64,000 nt of DNA, taken from the NCBI RefSeq assembly GCF_032062135.1, contig NC_092858.1, forward strand, positions 129,315,327 to 129,379,326, given 5' to 3'. Position numbers and translations under genes: made by a program. Shown piece by piece: positions 1 through 11,400 of the stretch; the stretch's first letter is position 1; each line of letters starts with the position of its first letter. The notes under the pieces were generated by a model. The model saw nothing but the letters and a program-made list of their open reading frames with translations. It had not been told where the DNA came from and searched no databases. Source of the DNA: Pyxicephalus adspersus (lineage: Eukaryota; Chordata; Amphibia; Anura; Pyxicephalidae).

Positions 1-22
1 CAGGGCGGGTAAGTTCCTTACA
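1..22 (+). mobile_element. 3' end of an LTR-like element, cut by the window edge
   Basis: GGTAAGTTCCTTACA at 8-22 is identical to the end of the 8084-8883 block (GGTAAGTTCCTTACA at 8869-8883). Sequence beyond position 22 is a Tc1-like relic, so the element appears to have inserted into that transposon. Only the last bases are inside the window. Confidence 0.45.
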
Positions 23-740
23 AAGGGTTATGGCTTTCCTAGGTGAGTTTTAGCAAACTCCAATATGGCTTGTTGATGTTTCTGTGTCAGCAGTGGGGGT
101 CCTCCTGGGTCTCCTGCCATAGCATACCATTTCATTCAGATGGAGACACATAGTGTGAGCTTGAATTTGTTTAGAAGTTGATAGAGGTTATTTATCCACC
201 ATTCAAACAATTTATTGTTAAAACAGATCATCAATCTTTCTCTTTCATCCATGACCAGAGAGATTAGCTACCGGTACAGTGCTATGAGCTGTAAACGTCT
301 TTACAATGTTGTGTACAGTGGAAAGGTTTTTGGAGATGTACTTGGGATTGTCCATGATTTTCTATAATTTTGGTTCTCAAACCCCCAGACAATTCTTTGC
401 TCTTCTTCCTTTTCTCCATGCCCAGTGTGTTACACACAGACAACCAAAAACGAGATTGGATTAACATTTCTCCATTTTAACTGTTTTCAAGTGGGAATTT
501 CTATATTGACCACACTTGTTATTATTGCTGCCAATAATTTTGTCCAGGCCATTTTTTAGGTTTTGTGTGGAAGGTCTCAGATTTTTTTTCTTTTCTATTT
601 TGTGTTTTTCCAGTGCCAACAGTTTTCTGGGAAGTGGTGAATTTTCTGACATAAATGCAAGGGTGCCAATATTTTTGGCCATGGTTGTATATGTTTCTTT
701 GAAGAGACTGATAGATAGAATAATGGGCCGGACAGTATAC
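23..740 (-). pseudogene. Decayed Tc1-like transposase and 5' flank
   Basis: Read on the minus strand from about 740. The first part has a Tc1-type 5' flank (CCAAAAATATTGGCACCCTT near 660-680). A start codon at 420 then opens MEKRKKSKELSGGLRTKIIE, the helix-turn-helix start of Tc1-family transposases. Further on, out of frame, a stretch near 33-108 reads PLLTQKHQQAILEFAKTHLG, the conserved segment before the DDE catalytic domain. Stops and frameshifts separate the pieces, and the reading is lost at position 22 where an LTR end abuts. A dead transposon copy; no intact product. Confidence 0.75.
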
Positions 741-1003
741 CACAAACTAGAGAGGACTTGATGAGGCAGTGCTGCTTCCCCGAATATTTATGAATGTATG
801 CACTTAAAACCTTTGTTTTTAAGGTAGTGATTTTTTTATCACTTTATTTGTTTTGCAGGCTGGCTGGTTTGCTTTGTTTGTTGTAGGTTGGTCCCATTTT
901 ATTGTCTTTAAAACCTACAGCCTACTAATTAGCAGCATCCAACACTTATTGGATGTGTGACAAACCTTAATCTGTCAAACCAAAGTGGTTACATTAACTA
1001 ACC

Positions 1004-1274
1004 CTGTCGTTCTCAACCTTTTTAACTTGTGGAGACCCCAAAAATAACTTTCAGGTCCTAGGGAATCTCTGAGAAGGATAACGATGTCCAAAGCCCACTG
1101 TTTGTGTATACAGAATGTCTCTTACATTGTTGGCCAGTGGGGAAATGTCATCCCTTACAGATAGCTAAAAATAAAATTGGTTTTAATTGGTATTGACCTG
1201 AAAGGCACAAATTGCTCATAACTCAAGGAATACTTAGCGACCACTGGAAGAACCCTAGTTGATAAACACTACTC
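1004..1274 (-). mobile_element. hAT-like nonautonomous element, copy 1
   Basis: About 270 bp that matches, in reverse orientation, the element at 37742-38010. Shared pieces include ACTAGGGTTCTTCCA/ACCAGGGTTCTTCCA near one end, GAGCAATTTGTGC-like, CTATCTGTAAGGG and GACCTGAAA. No coding capacity. The hAT assignment rests on the CAGTGTTT-type terminus of the second copy. Confidence 0.65.
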
Positions 1275-2804
1275 TAAGCTCACATCAATCCTAGACATAC
1301 GGGTCAGCAGATGGAACCACAAAACACAAAAGGGGACCAGGAAAGCAACACACCCAGATATACAAATTTGCAGATAACTTTTTAAAAATTTTTAGGTGAG
1401 TTCTTCTGTATACTAAATGTCTAAATGATGCTCCACCACAGTATTGTGCATGTAACACTATTAGACACTATTAAGCAAAGTAGTAAGCCATAAAATTCAA
1501 AGACTTTAACATTGGTCCCTTTTAAAATGCACAATGTGCATCAACCAGGATCATGGTTTATTGTTATAATCAATGTATTTGGTGCAAAATTAGGAGCTCT
1601 CTGGTGCTTTTGGTATATCAGCCATTATACTAATTCCATTTATATTAGTCATTTCATATTTGCCAGCTATGTTAAATAATGTCCTTATATAGGATAATTA
1701 GCAGAGTGTGGAATCATGTATCTTTAATAGTCATATTATGATAATTAAATATTTATTTTTGCACTGATTCATCATTCCCGAAAAAAACAATGCAATAAAA
1801 ACATGAAACCCATTTACAGAACCTGTTTATTTCATTTGAAAGAACATGTAGCCACTAAAAATTTGCATTTGCTGTTCAAAATCAATTGTAAACACTGGGA
1901 GTGTTTTTGTGCAGTTAAATATAACTTACACCAAGATAACTTTCCAATATTTGTCTCTTATTTTCACAGTCACCGTCTGAATTCTTATTCATTTATACGT
2001 GAGTTCTCTCACTGCATGTATAAATGTCACAGTCCAGAGAAAATTACACACAAGCCAGCGTCTGAAAGCTCTCCAGGAGTTGCTAATGAGTTAGAAGCAG
2101 TTAAAGTTTTTTAAGAGTTTGGAAAGTTATTGAGATAAAAAATACTCTTCTCTTTCTAAAAAAATACTCGTCTCTTTCTAAAAATGTTTTTTGGCTGTCT
2201 GTTATACAGGTTCCTAGGTTCAGATTCAGAGATTCGGAACATGCATGTTGAAAATGATTAAAGGGGCCAAAATTCAAATTATTATGCTTGTTCTGGACCA
2301 GTAACATAAGAAAGTAAAGCATTAGGATTCATCTTGACAGCAAGACAGGCTTATTTTTCCTCTCATGACAGATTTATTTTAAGGAATTTTCAAAGTCATT
2401 TTAATTTTTTTGGATAGAGAAAGGTCAATATTTTTTGTGTCGTCTGTGCCCCATTGAAATGTTTTTCCTTTAATTACTATTTCGGGGGTGTAACAGAAGT
2501 TATGAAATGTATCCAAAGTGAGGGAAAATATATCACCCTAATGTTGCTCAGGTGACTATTGTAACATTTTTGATTACCTATAAATTTCTGTCCCTTGTTT
2601 CCAGTATAGGGAGTGAATTTCCCCACTAGAAACACAAACAGCAGTAAAAGTTTAACACAGATTTAAACAAGCCCATATTGTTTTTAAAACTAAGAAATTG
2701 TGCTCTTAAGTTCCAAGTTGCATGGACTACTTTGGCTAAAGTTACAACCCTAAACATTATAAATTTGATGCAATGAAAATGCTTAATCAGTGAACACATT
2801 TTTT

Positions 2805-3004
2805 TTGCAGAATCGCGGGGGCGCGTGTGCCGGCTTGTTACTTTCAGTTTCGCTCTGCACTGCAGCCAGCATCGAGGAGACACACACAGTATCAGGTATC
2901 GGAGGATGTCTTATTCGCGGGTGAGTGCCTTATTTTAATTATTTTAGCAAAAATCGGGGTCGGCTTATTTGATGGGGATGCCTTATAATCGGGGAAACAC
3001 AGTA
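2805..3004 (-). repeat. Dispersed repeat with terminal TACTGTGTTTCCCCGATTAT
   Basis: Reading on the minus strand it starts at about 3004 with a terminus of the 'TACTGT-TTTCCCCG' type and runs through a GC-rich tail (CpG-rich, 2815-2880). The base composition contrasts sharply with the AT-rich surroundings. Limits are approximate; no coding potential. Confidence 0.5.
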
Positions 3005-3729
3005 ACTAAATGATTAATTAGCACAATTCATAGGACTAAGTAAATCAATTTTTATTATACCATTTCTGATTTAAAGCAGCAGAACACTTCCACACATAAC
3101 AAAGAGCCTAGGCATGTTGTTCCTATATTCTTACAGGAGTTTGATAGATATATAATACCCACTACTTCTACTGGAATGAAGAGCTATTTCAAAGAGACAC
3201 TGATTAAAGTGGGTTTGAGAACAGATTGTATACGTGATGCAGATTGTCTACTGTAGCCTCTCATATTTATTTTACCCCTGGAGAACTATAATTTTCAGAT
3301 TTCAGTGAATCCCTCCTAAAACCAATTATTTGGTGGTCATTGAATGAAAAGCCTCTTACACTGATGGCCAGAATGCTCACCCTTAAAGTGTTGGCTGTGA
3401 TACCACCCTTATCAATGGAGTCATGCAGCTGGCTCCACCAAGTGGTGTTGGCCTCAGAGCAATCTCTTGATGATTCCTTGGGTTCCACAGAGCCCTGCTT
3501 GAGAAAGGCTGGTCTACACTAACTGTTATGACACTGTTTGAATAATACAGTAAAAGACAATAAAATCCTTCCATCCCTATTGTCATTCTCTTTAATATAA
3601 ACATAAACCATACAGTGGACAATCACTGGCTAGGGAATTAATGTAAATTCCCAAACAATAATGCATAACTTTACCATTTGATGTCATTGAATTGTATATG
3701 GCAAAACAATCAGCCAATACTACAAAAAA

Positions 3730-3855
3730 TGGACCTGATTTATTAATGCTTTCCAAGGCTGGAGAGGATACACTTTCATCAGTAAAGCTGGGTGATCCAG
3801 AAAACCTGGAATGGATTTCTTAAAGGTATTTGCTATTCATTAGCAAATGTTTTCT
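3730..3855 (+). mobile_element. Foldback MITE (GGCCCTGATTTA family), left half
   Basis: Matches the left arm of the complete palindromic element at 24503-24721: CTGATTTATTAATGC, GGCTGGAGAGGATACACTTT, AGCTGGGTGATCCAG and CTGGAATGGATTTCTTAAA. The right arm is missing. Confidence 0.75.
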
Positions 3856-4563
3856 ATGTGTTACCTTATGTTTTCTAAGACTTAAAAATGACATGTGTTT
3901 GACACTGAATAATCACATTTTTCATATTGTCATCGAGGAATAAATCACTACTGTATGGTTTGCAATCTGGTCACCATGCAATGTTTTGAAAAATGTTGAT
4001 GTTATAATAATTTAGAAAATAATCTAGAAAAAATGTATTTCACCAAAAGCGTTTGCACTAATTGAGTCCTTCAATTTGGTAATTATCTTTTTTGTCTTAG
4101 TGAAATATTTAGTCCAGTTAACCTAAACCCAGCATGTGCTAAATGGTTGCATTCAATGAAAAATCATGAATGATCTGGGTCTGGACCTCATAGAGCCCTA
4201 GGCATAAATACACAGACGATGGTAACGTAACACAAGGTGTTCTTTTTTTTTATTAAAAACAAATATACCTTTGCAATTTCCTTTTTATTTTATTTGGTTT
4301 AAGAATTATAAGTATACAATTTCTTCTTACATGTTATTAAGTTACAAAGCTGATCTCTAGACAGATAAAATTATGCATAATAATACAATTACATTGTTAT
4401 TACCCATTTGGTTATCACATTGTAGATAATTATCAGCGGATCAGGGTGTTCTGAAGGCTCTGTTTATTTCACTGTTTTTTAGTTGGTGGGTGGCGCCTGA
4501 ACACGCTTTCCAAAATTAGTCATTGGACAGAGCTGATATCACTGGTTAATAATTTTCAGTTTA

Positions 4564-4566
<3 letters not shown>

Positions 4567-4599
<33 letters not shown>
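4567..4599. repeat. (TA)n microsatellite
   Basis: About sixteen uninterrupted TA units. It directly abuts the LTR-like block that starts at 4608. Confidence 0.98.
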
Positions 4600-4602
<3 letters not shown>

Positions 4603-4607
4603 ATCCA

Positions 4608-5338
4608 TGTAGTCCTAGCAGCAAGCACACAGAGAAGTTTGCAATGGTACCAATCTCTTTATTATAATCCAAAACAAAAAAGCTCTGTAGTACAGTCCTT
4701 AGTGAAGATTCCATAGTCCATAAATCAAATGGAAACAAATCAGCATCAACAGCTTTCAATAAAACATCAACACAGCTTTTTTGCCTGTTTCCACACAGAC
4801 TTGTTAGAGGCCTACCTGCTGCAGTTTCACTCCCCCTCTGTTCCCACACATGTGCTACTTATAGCAGACCTGCAGTCTGCTGTAACCAAACCACTGGGTG
4901 AATCTGGGTGGAATGGAAAAAAAAAACACCTAGTACCTTCCTTCCCATTCCAGAGTCCAGGGCCATAAAATAAATGAACCATAGCACCCCCTTGCAGAGC
5001 TGCTCATAATACTCCTGGTCACTTTTTTCCCAGCATATACTCTGGTTTAAAGAGCCCATCTACATAATGGAGAGCCATATCCCCCATCCAGGATCTATCC
5101 CAGTGGTCCAGTACATATCCCACCCCTGCTCTGCCCCAACCTCGAGGCGGTGGAGTCACCTAAACAATGCACTCTAGAAAGGGCACCCACCTTTAAAACC
5201 ATTGAGTCACCTGTGCGTTGGTGGCCTTCTTTTTTCCTTGTCCATGTTAGGGGCACATGTTCTGAGATTAATCTAAATTTCCTTCCAGATTAAAGGGCAT
5301 CTAGCAACAGTTTTATTGCCAGACACTGCCGCTCCACA
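4608..5338 (-). mobile_element. Possible LTR (minus orientation)
   Basis: On the minus strand the block begins TGTGGAGCGG, has an AATAAAGAG polyadenylation-like signal near its end (plus strand 4650-4660) and ends CTAGGACTACA, giving TG..CA termini and a length of about 730 bp. No target duplication was found (ATCCA on the left, AATTT on the right), so the limits or the class may be wrong. Confidence 0.35.
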
Positions 5339-6577
5339 AATTTATATGAAAAAAAATAAATGCATATTTTCTGTCAAATAATCCTGAATTAATTCCTTTA
5401 TCCAGGTATTTTCATTTAAAAACATATAAAACGTTTAGTGTTACATACATAAAAGAAAAGAACAAGACACAAAGTATGTGGTACTATCCAAGGCAAGGAA
5501 TTAATCAAAATGGTTTACAACATCAGAGTAATTATACAAGAGATTATTGAACTTCTAGATGTATATGCTCTATGTCATAGTAGCCATTACACCTGAAGAA
5601 TAGCATATGGCCTTCTTTATTACCACAATAAATGTGAATCATACAATTGAAAGGAAAGGTTTATAATGAGAAAGGATTTACTTGTTTTGTAGTGGTATTT
5701 GTTTTAAGTAATTTGCAAATACAGTAATGACAGTAATGACAGTGTGACTCCAATGACAGTAATCATATACTGACAAGCATTTCCAGGATTTATACTCTCC
5801 AAGCACTCTATGAGATAGAGCCAATTCCATGTAATTATTTTTCTGGACTAATAAAGAGTTCTAGCTCAATTCTATGTACAAGTTTTTGATACTACACAAA
5901 CATGAAATCACTGAATAATTGTATAGAATATATAAAAAAATATGTTAGAGAAATATAGTATATATGTATATGACTATATAGTATATTTTTATTTAAAGTA
6001 TATTTTTATGTTATATAAGTGCAGGTTTTTTTGATAGTTTGCAATATACTATTTCTGAATTGACATTCATTACCACGAACTTACTTTTTACAATTTGTTG
6101 TTATTCAATTCAGTATAAAGATTTACAGACGAACAAAAAGAAGGAAATCTCAATGGGTTAGCTTGTAACTGTTCCATATAAACCACACAGGAAGTGCATT
6201 GTTTTCAGTAAACTAGCTGACTCATAGACTTGCATTGTGAAAAGGAGAAGCAAGGCATAACTACAGTACTGTTGGAATGCAAGTGGAGAAGAAGAGTTTG
6301 CATACTTCAAGCAATAAGAAAATATGCCCCCATGTAATGTACATGTATAATTATAAAATGATAATTATGAACAGGGCTTATAAAACATTATCCTATCTAT
6401 ACAATTATGTACATCAAACTAATCTCTTTAAATGTTTAAATAAAAATATACTTTCTTTTTCAATGTATTTTAACTTTAACATTGAAGAAAGAACAGAAGC
6501 AGAGAACAGAGTGATCAGAGGTAGAACATCATCTGTGTCATCATTACATAGTAAGTCAGATTTAGGAAAGATGCCAT

Positions 6578-6602
6578 GATAATAATTATTATTAATATTA
6601 TT

Positions 6603-6635
<33 letters not shown>

Positions 6636-6690
6636 CAGGATTTATATAGCCCCATCATATTAGGCAGCACTGTACATTAAATAGGGATGA
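6578..6690 (+). repeat. (AAT)n tract plus TTTATATAGC dispersed-repeat core, copy 1
   Basis: An AAT/ATT tract (6578-6634) followed by AAACAGGATTTATATAGCCC, then GGCAGCACTGTACATTAAAT. The same core follows AAT tracts at 28551-28720 and 36258-36320, so the tract is the edge of a dispersed element. Confidence 0.8.
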
Positions 6691-7389
6691 TGTTCATTAT
6701 CCTTAAGGGTAATTGGGTAACTCCCTAGCTTAGCATTCTACAATACATCACCTTTATTATATTTCTAGTCATTTATATTATAATAATAATTTATATTAGT
6801 TAGAAACACATCCAACTTTTTTAGGCAACCAATTGGGCAAGCCAAAGCCAGCTATAACTTACTGAACTTTCTATGGTTCTCACAGTAAAAAACTCTTTTA
6901 GTATGCATAGATTAAACTTGCTGTTTAACAGTAGTTTGTGTCTTTTGGAAAGCCCCCAATGTGAGCAACTTTCTATATGAGGATGCTATATAAATAGTTC
7001 TTGTACAGTATCTAGTCATTGTACATACTGTACTATGACATCCGTATCCCTTTAATCGCCTCTTTAATGGTTGTGTAAATAAAGGTTAAATTTATCTTTC
7101 ATCAAAGCTGAGGTTGTTCGTGCCTCTAATAGTTTATTATACTCTTTACAGCTCTGTAACATCCACACTATTTTGTGATCTGTTGACCAAAACTTACTAT
7201 TCTTTCTTTATGGCAAAGTCTACATGACTGTTTTAATTCAAGCAGTATTACTATCAATAGATTGTGTAATGAATAAATGTATTTTTTCACCAGAGGCCTT
7301 ACATTTATCAACAGTACAATCTATTTGCCATGTAGTTGTCAAATTATCCACAACCAATTACTTTTATTAAAGAACATTCAGAACCAAAA

Positions 7390-7815
7390 AAATAACACTT
7401 ACTCTTATTGGTGGAAGGTTGTTGATCCCTCTGGGATCCTAGTGCAGTCCGACCTACCTTATTCTGTCCAGTGCGGACTGGACATCCGGTATCGCAATCT
7501 TCTTGGCATAAGATCAGGTCGGGTAACGTACTTTCCTGAAAAAGGAAAAAAAATGTACCAATATTACTGATATCACACATGCACAGTGACATTGGCAATA
7601 TTTTTTTTTTACATTCCAGGAAAGTTCATTCAGCCTTTTGGGATACGTGATGTCTGTATCGCAGGAGGCTGCAGGTTTTCCATTCAGTGGTTACCGCCAT
7701 TAGGGGGTCCTCCCCTTTGAATAAAAAAAAAAATGGTTAAAAAACCCCAAACATTTGTCATTATATAAAAGGGTTAGCCACCATGGTAAAAAGTTAAATG
7801 ATAGGTCTACTTTAA
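7390..7815. mobile_element. TTAAAGTRGACCTATCA-terminated MITE, copy 1
   Basis: The right end, read in reverse, is TTAAAGTAGACCTATCATTT, matching the left end of the element at 26905-27332 (TTAAAGTGGACCTATCACC). It also shares the internal AAAAGGGTTAGCC/GGGTAGACAACCCTTT portion. The left limit is approximate. Confidence 0.55.
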
Positions 7816-8083
7816 TTTAAAATAAAGTTATTTTTCATTTATGTCTCACGCAAATGATTTTAAACTTTTTTTTCGTTTAAGAACTCTTTATATTAAGGTC
7901 ATTTAAAAATACTGTACTAACAGTTAAATAAATTGTGTCAAATTACCAAAGAAACTGACAGGGTTGTTAAATCAAAAGCAAACATCAGTAATAGAAATCT
8001 ATACCAATCAGAGGTAACATCAGAGAGAAATAAAATAATGGATGATTACAAAAGCTGTGAGCATTTGTACAATTGTCACAAAA

Positions 8084-8883
8084 TGTAAGGAGCTGTATTG
8101 CGCCTGGGCACACAAACCACAGCCAACTCCAAATATCCTTTTATCAAGTTTTATTATCGTCATAAAACAAGACAAGGGTTATTTACAGATGATAAGTCCG
8201 ATAAGCGTAGTACAGGAGGGTAAGGCAAAGGCAGGTCAGGAACAATCCGAGGTCAGGGCAGGCAGCAGACAAGAGTGGTCACAAACAATCCGAGGTCAAG
8301 GCAGGCAGAGTTCAGGCAAGAGTTCAGTCGCTATGGGAATGACAAACTGGATTAACATAAACCAACACAAAGAACGCATCCAAGCAAACTGTGTTCACAG
8401 AGGATTATAGCAGGCAATGGTGTTCAGGACAGGTTCTCCTTAAATGGCCAGAGTGACCAATGACCTTGCACCACCTGGCGCCATTTGATACGAGGGCAAC
8501 TGAATCCCCTGCGGCCGCAGGGAATTCAAACTAACTATGTCCTGCCCCACGGCAAGGCTGCCGAGTGCCACCCCCTTGGAAGGTACAAAAGTCACGCGGG
8601 GTAGCACGCGCACCTCCTCCCACTGCACCCCTGGGACGTGCCCCACTTTGCACCTCCACAGGAGTGCTGAGAACAGGACTTTCTGTAATCATGTCTATAG
8701 AGATGCAAGGGATGCCGCCTGGCCGAACAGTAGTTCGGCTAGAACGGATCCCTCCGCCTGCAGAGACACGCTGCGAGCAGGGCAGCCGCCTCGGCCATGC
8801 TGCCTGCTGCAGTGGCATCTCCCTCTGCAGCTGGGATCCCCAGGGACGCCGCGGGCTCCCAGGACAGAGGTAAGTTCCTTACA
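8084..8883 (+). mobile_element. Solo-LTR-like block, GC-rich
   Basis: Begins TGTAAGGAGCTG and ends GTTCCTTACA, so it has TG..CA ends with an 8-bp inverted terminal match (TGTAAGGA/TCCTTACA). It holds a repeated AATCCGAGGTCA-GGCAGGCAG segment (8246-8268 and 8287-8309) and a CpG-rich half (8460-8870). Its last bases equal those at 8-22. The open frames inside are a by-product of high GC. No matching 5-bp target duplication was found at the two ends. Confidence 0.55.
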
Positions 8884-9195
8884 GCAGCAAATCATAAAAT
8901 AGTAAAAAAAGAGGGAGAAAATGTAAGGATGATAGGAAATGTGTTGTCATTAAAAACTATGAATTGCAGCAATGGGATCAGTGTGGTGGTCAACCAAGCA
9001 AGGTGTTGAGGGAGAGTAATGGGGGGTTCACCTGCAATTAATATAGTTAGATACCAGGAATTATGTTGAAAATATTAATATAACTTGGATTACTAAGAGG
9101 ATTTGACTGTCAAAAAAACGTTCCTAGGTGTTGAAGGTTGGGTAACAAAGTCTTAGAGGACTCAATCCATGTTGTTCTAAAAAGATGCTCTAGAT

Positions 9196-9391
9196 CAGGG
9201 GTGCCCAACAGGTGTATCGCAGTCTACCGGTAGATCGCAAAGGCAGCGTGAGTAGATCCCAGAGCCCTGCCTTTCAAAATAAACTCTACCGTGCACAGGA
9301 GTTATTAAGTCCAAGATTTTCTTGTTGGTAGATCATTTTGACGTGGTCATTTTAAAAGTAGCTTTCAAGCCAAGAATGTGTGGGCACCCTG
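9196..9391. mobile_element. Small hAT-like element with near-perfect 8-bp target duplication
   Basis: Left end CAGGGGTGCCCA, right end TGGGCACCCTG, an inverted match with one base deleted. Flanks are CTCTAGAT (9188-9195) and TTGTAGAT (9392-9399), six of eight positions identical, which fits the 8-bp target duplications of hAT transposons. No coding capacity. Confidence 0.6.
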
Positions 9392-9597
9392 TTGTAGATA
9401 GACAGCTTGTAGAGGAATATTTATGCAATCAGCAGTGCATGATTGTCTTTTTACCTATCGCTGACAGAGTTAGTGCTATACGTCTTGCTCCTCGAGAAAA
9501 ACGAGTGCCATCACCATCCACCTGCCAAAAAAATCAACTCATGTGTCAGGGGCAAGAAACTCAGCATATGGGTTTGTATAAAGATAGCCAGTTGACA

Positions 9598-9780
9598 TCA
9601 GAAGCAACAAACTAATGGGCATTCCCACAAAATATGGTATAGGTTGATAGAATGGCCTCCGCATTTGGAACAGCAGTCAGAGTAAGTGATGGCCATGTGG
9701 TGAGCTGTATGCCATATGAAGTGAAAAGACATTTCTCTATACTGAGCTGCTGGAGTTTTTTTTCCAATAGTAACAGTATA
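9598..9780 (-). pseudogene. Fragment of an L1-type LINE ORF2 C-terminal region
   Basis: The minus-strand frame that ends at 9598 reads FHFIWHTAHHMAITYSDCCS then KCGGHSINLYHILWECPLV. This matches the zinc-knuckle-like C-terminal segment of L1/Tx1 LINE proteins (Cys-x-x-Cys, then a His about ten residues later, then Trp-x-Cys-Pro). The sequence breaks down before and after. The frame runs on upstream to 10008, but that part is not recognisable. Confidence 0.55.
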
Positions 9781-11139
9781 TCCTGAGATGAGGCAGGTCC
9801 AGATTAGAGAAATGGCATAACCAAGCTGCCATCCCAAAGGGTGAAGGTAAATTTTTAATACTAAATTCTTTGCTATTTTTAAATAGCTTGAAAAGTAATG
9901 ATCCCAAAACTGAACTTTGGGGTACAACACTAACTTTAGGTCACTCAATATTTGAATCATTTTATCATAACTTTCTGAATGTGGTAAAAATGACAGCTTT
10001 CTGCTCAAAAACCAAACAAAATGTCTAATTTAATAGTTAGTAATGTACATATTACATTTCTGCATGGAACTGTTTCTATGTTTTTGTTTTTCCATACCCA
10101 CTGCATCCACATTTACCCTGTTGTCTAAATTCTCAAATATATTCCTTCAAATTAAATTAATCCCACAGATTTACAGTTGCAGAGTGAGTGAAGGCCAGTA
10201 TTCTATTTTAAATATAGGTATCACATTTGCTTTGTGCTGTTCCACTTGTAAGCCTCTAAAAAATGGAAATAATAGTTTGGAAAAAGCTAAACTCTTTGGA
10301 GAATTTTGGTCTAGGAGCTTTATGAACATTTTATATTGCTAATGGAGTGTTAAGCCACAGTTGTGCACAAACTTTATTTTGTACTTTAACCCTACCACCT
10401 TCCATTGTATATACGAATCTACAGGAAATATTTAGCATGCATGCGTCCTCTTTGTCGCCAGTAACCAATTTTGTTTTAATATTTATTAGAGGTTTGGTTT
10501 TCTCAGAACAGTCTTTTTTCTAATAGCTTTCTGTGGATGTTGGACAGTCACCCCTCTTTGGTCAATGGTTCTTTGGTTCTGCTTGGAATAAATTTTTCAC
10601 CTGCAATAAAGAAAGATATTCTGAAAAATTAGTATAAGTAAAGAGATACTCTGTCAACATGTGCAATTCAAACAACCTATGCCAGGTAATTAAAGGTGCC
10701 CATTTTTGCATTACTTTCAATGTAGTCCTATAGGGCTCCTTTATATATAATTCAATGTTGTTTTTTTGCTGTTTGACTTGAGATTATCTTTAAATTCTGC
10801 ATACATCCTTCCTTTTGAACAAAACACGTCAGTAAGGTCAAGGTGGTAGTTTAAAAATTCTGCAGCCTTTCTGTATTAACATAGCACTGGCGGATTAAAA
10901 CACGCTGTGCAAGTTAAAGTTTTTATATCCTTTAAAGTTTTGAGAGATTGAAGTTTTACCATACAGCAGCACTGCATTCTACAAATTACCCCTGGATTTC
11001 TTAAAAAAACAGATGTGTACAGCATCACATCAAAATAGATCAGTGCTATGTAATTAAACTGCATCGCATTGGAGATTCTCAAAGGAAACTAGTAATGGAA
11101 GTAGTTTTAATTTTTTTACCTTGTTGACTTCTATTTTTT

Positions 11140-11400
11140 CCCTATTCCAGGAAGGCTACGCTCGTGCCGACACTGTTCCAATGAAAATGTTCAAACTGAG
11201 TTTGCGTTCTCACACCCTGAACCATCTTGTGGGAGAGGTACATGTAGCATGAATGGGGTGGCAGTGAGCAGTGCTGTACCACTGACTGTACAGTTTGCAA
11301 ACCGGCACAGTAGTGCATGCTGATGAGTGTCTGGTACCTTACCAGCTGCCGGGAACTTCACAGGAACCTCTGTTCCTGATGGACATCTGATCATAGCCTC
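11140..11400. repeat. GC-richer dispersed repeat of the 'GGTTCACAC' type
   Basis: A block with raised GC in AT-rich surroundings. It shares the pattern 'mid-length GC stretch, GAATGGGG-GCAGTGA, GTACC..CTGAC' with 43939-44222 and, less well, with 60505-60690. Limits are approximate. Confidence 0.35.

Larger units (their letters stand above)
1275..8083. other. Intergenic, downstream of otc: nothing genic seen
   Basis: Apart from the repeats listed (2805, 3730, 4567, 4608, 6578 and 7390), the DNA is AT-rich with no recognisable exon. The frame at 1803-2114 (+, 103 codons) has no motif and no splice context that I can support. Confidence 0.6.

Noticed and set aside
516..761. Plus-strand frame of 81 codons
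   Set aside because: It is the opposite strand of the Tc1-like relic.
1803..2114. 103-codon plus-strand frame rich in His and Cys
   Set aside because: The Cys/His spacing does not make zinc fingers, and there is no flanking exon or repeat match that I recognise.
8042..8902. Several overlapping open frames of 95-122 codons on both strands
   Set aside because: They lie in the GC-rich LTR-like block, where stop codons are rare in all frames; none shows a recognisable motif.
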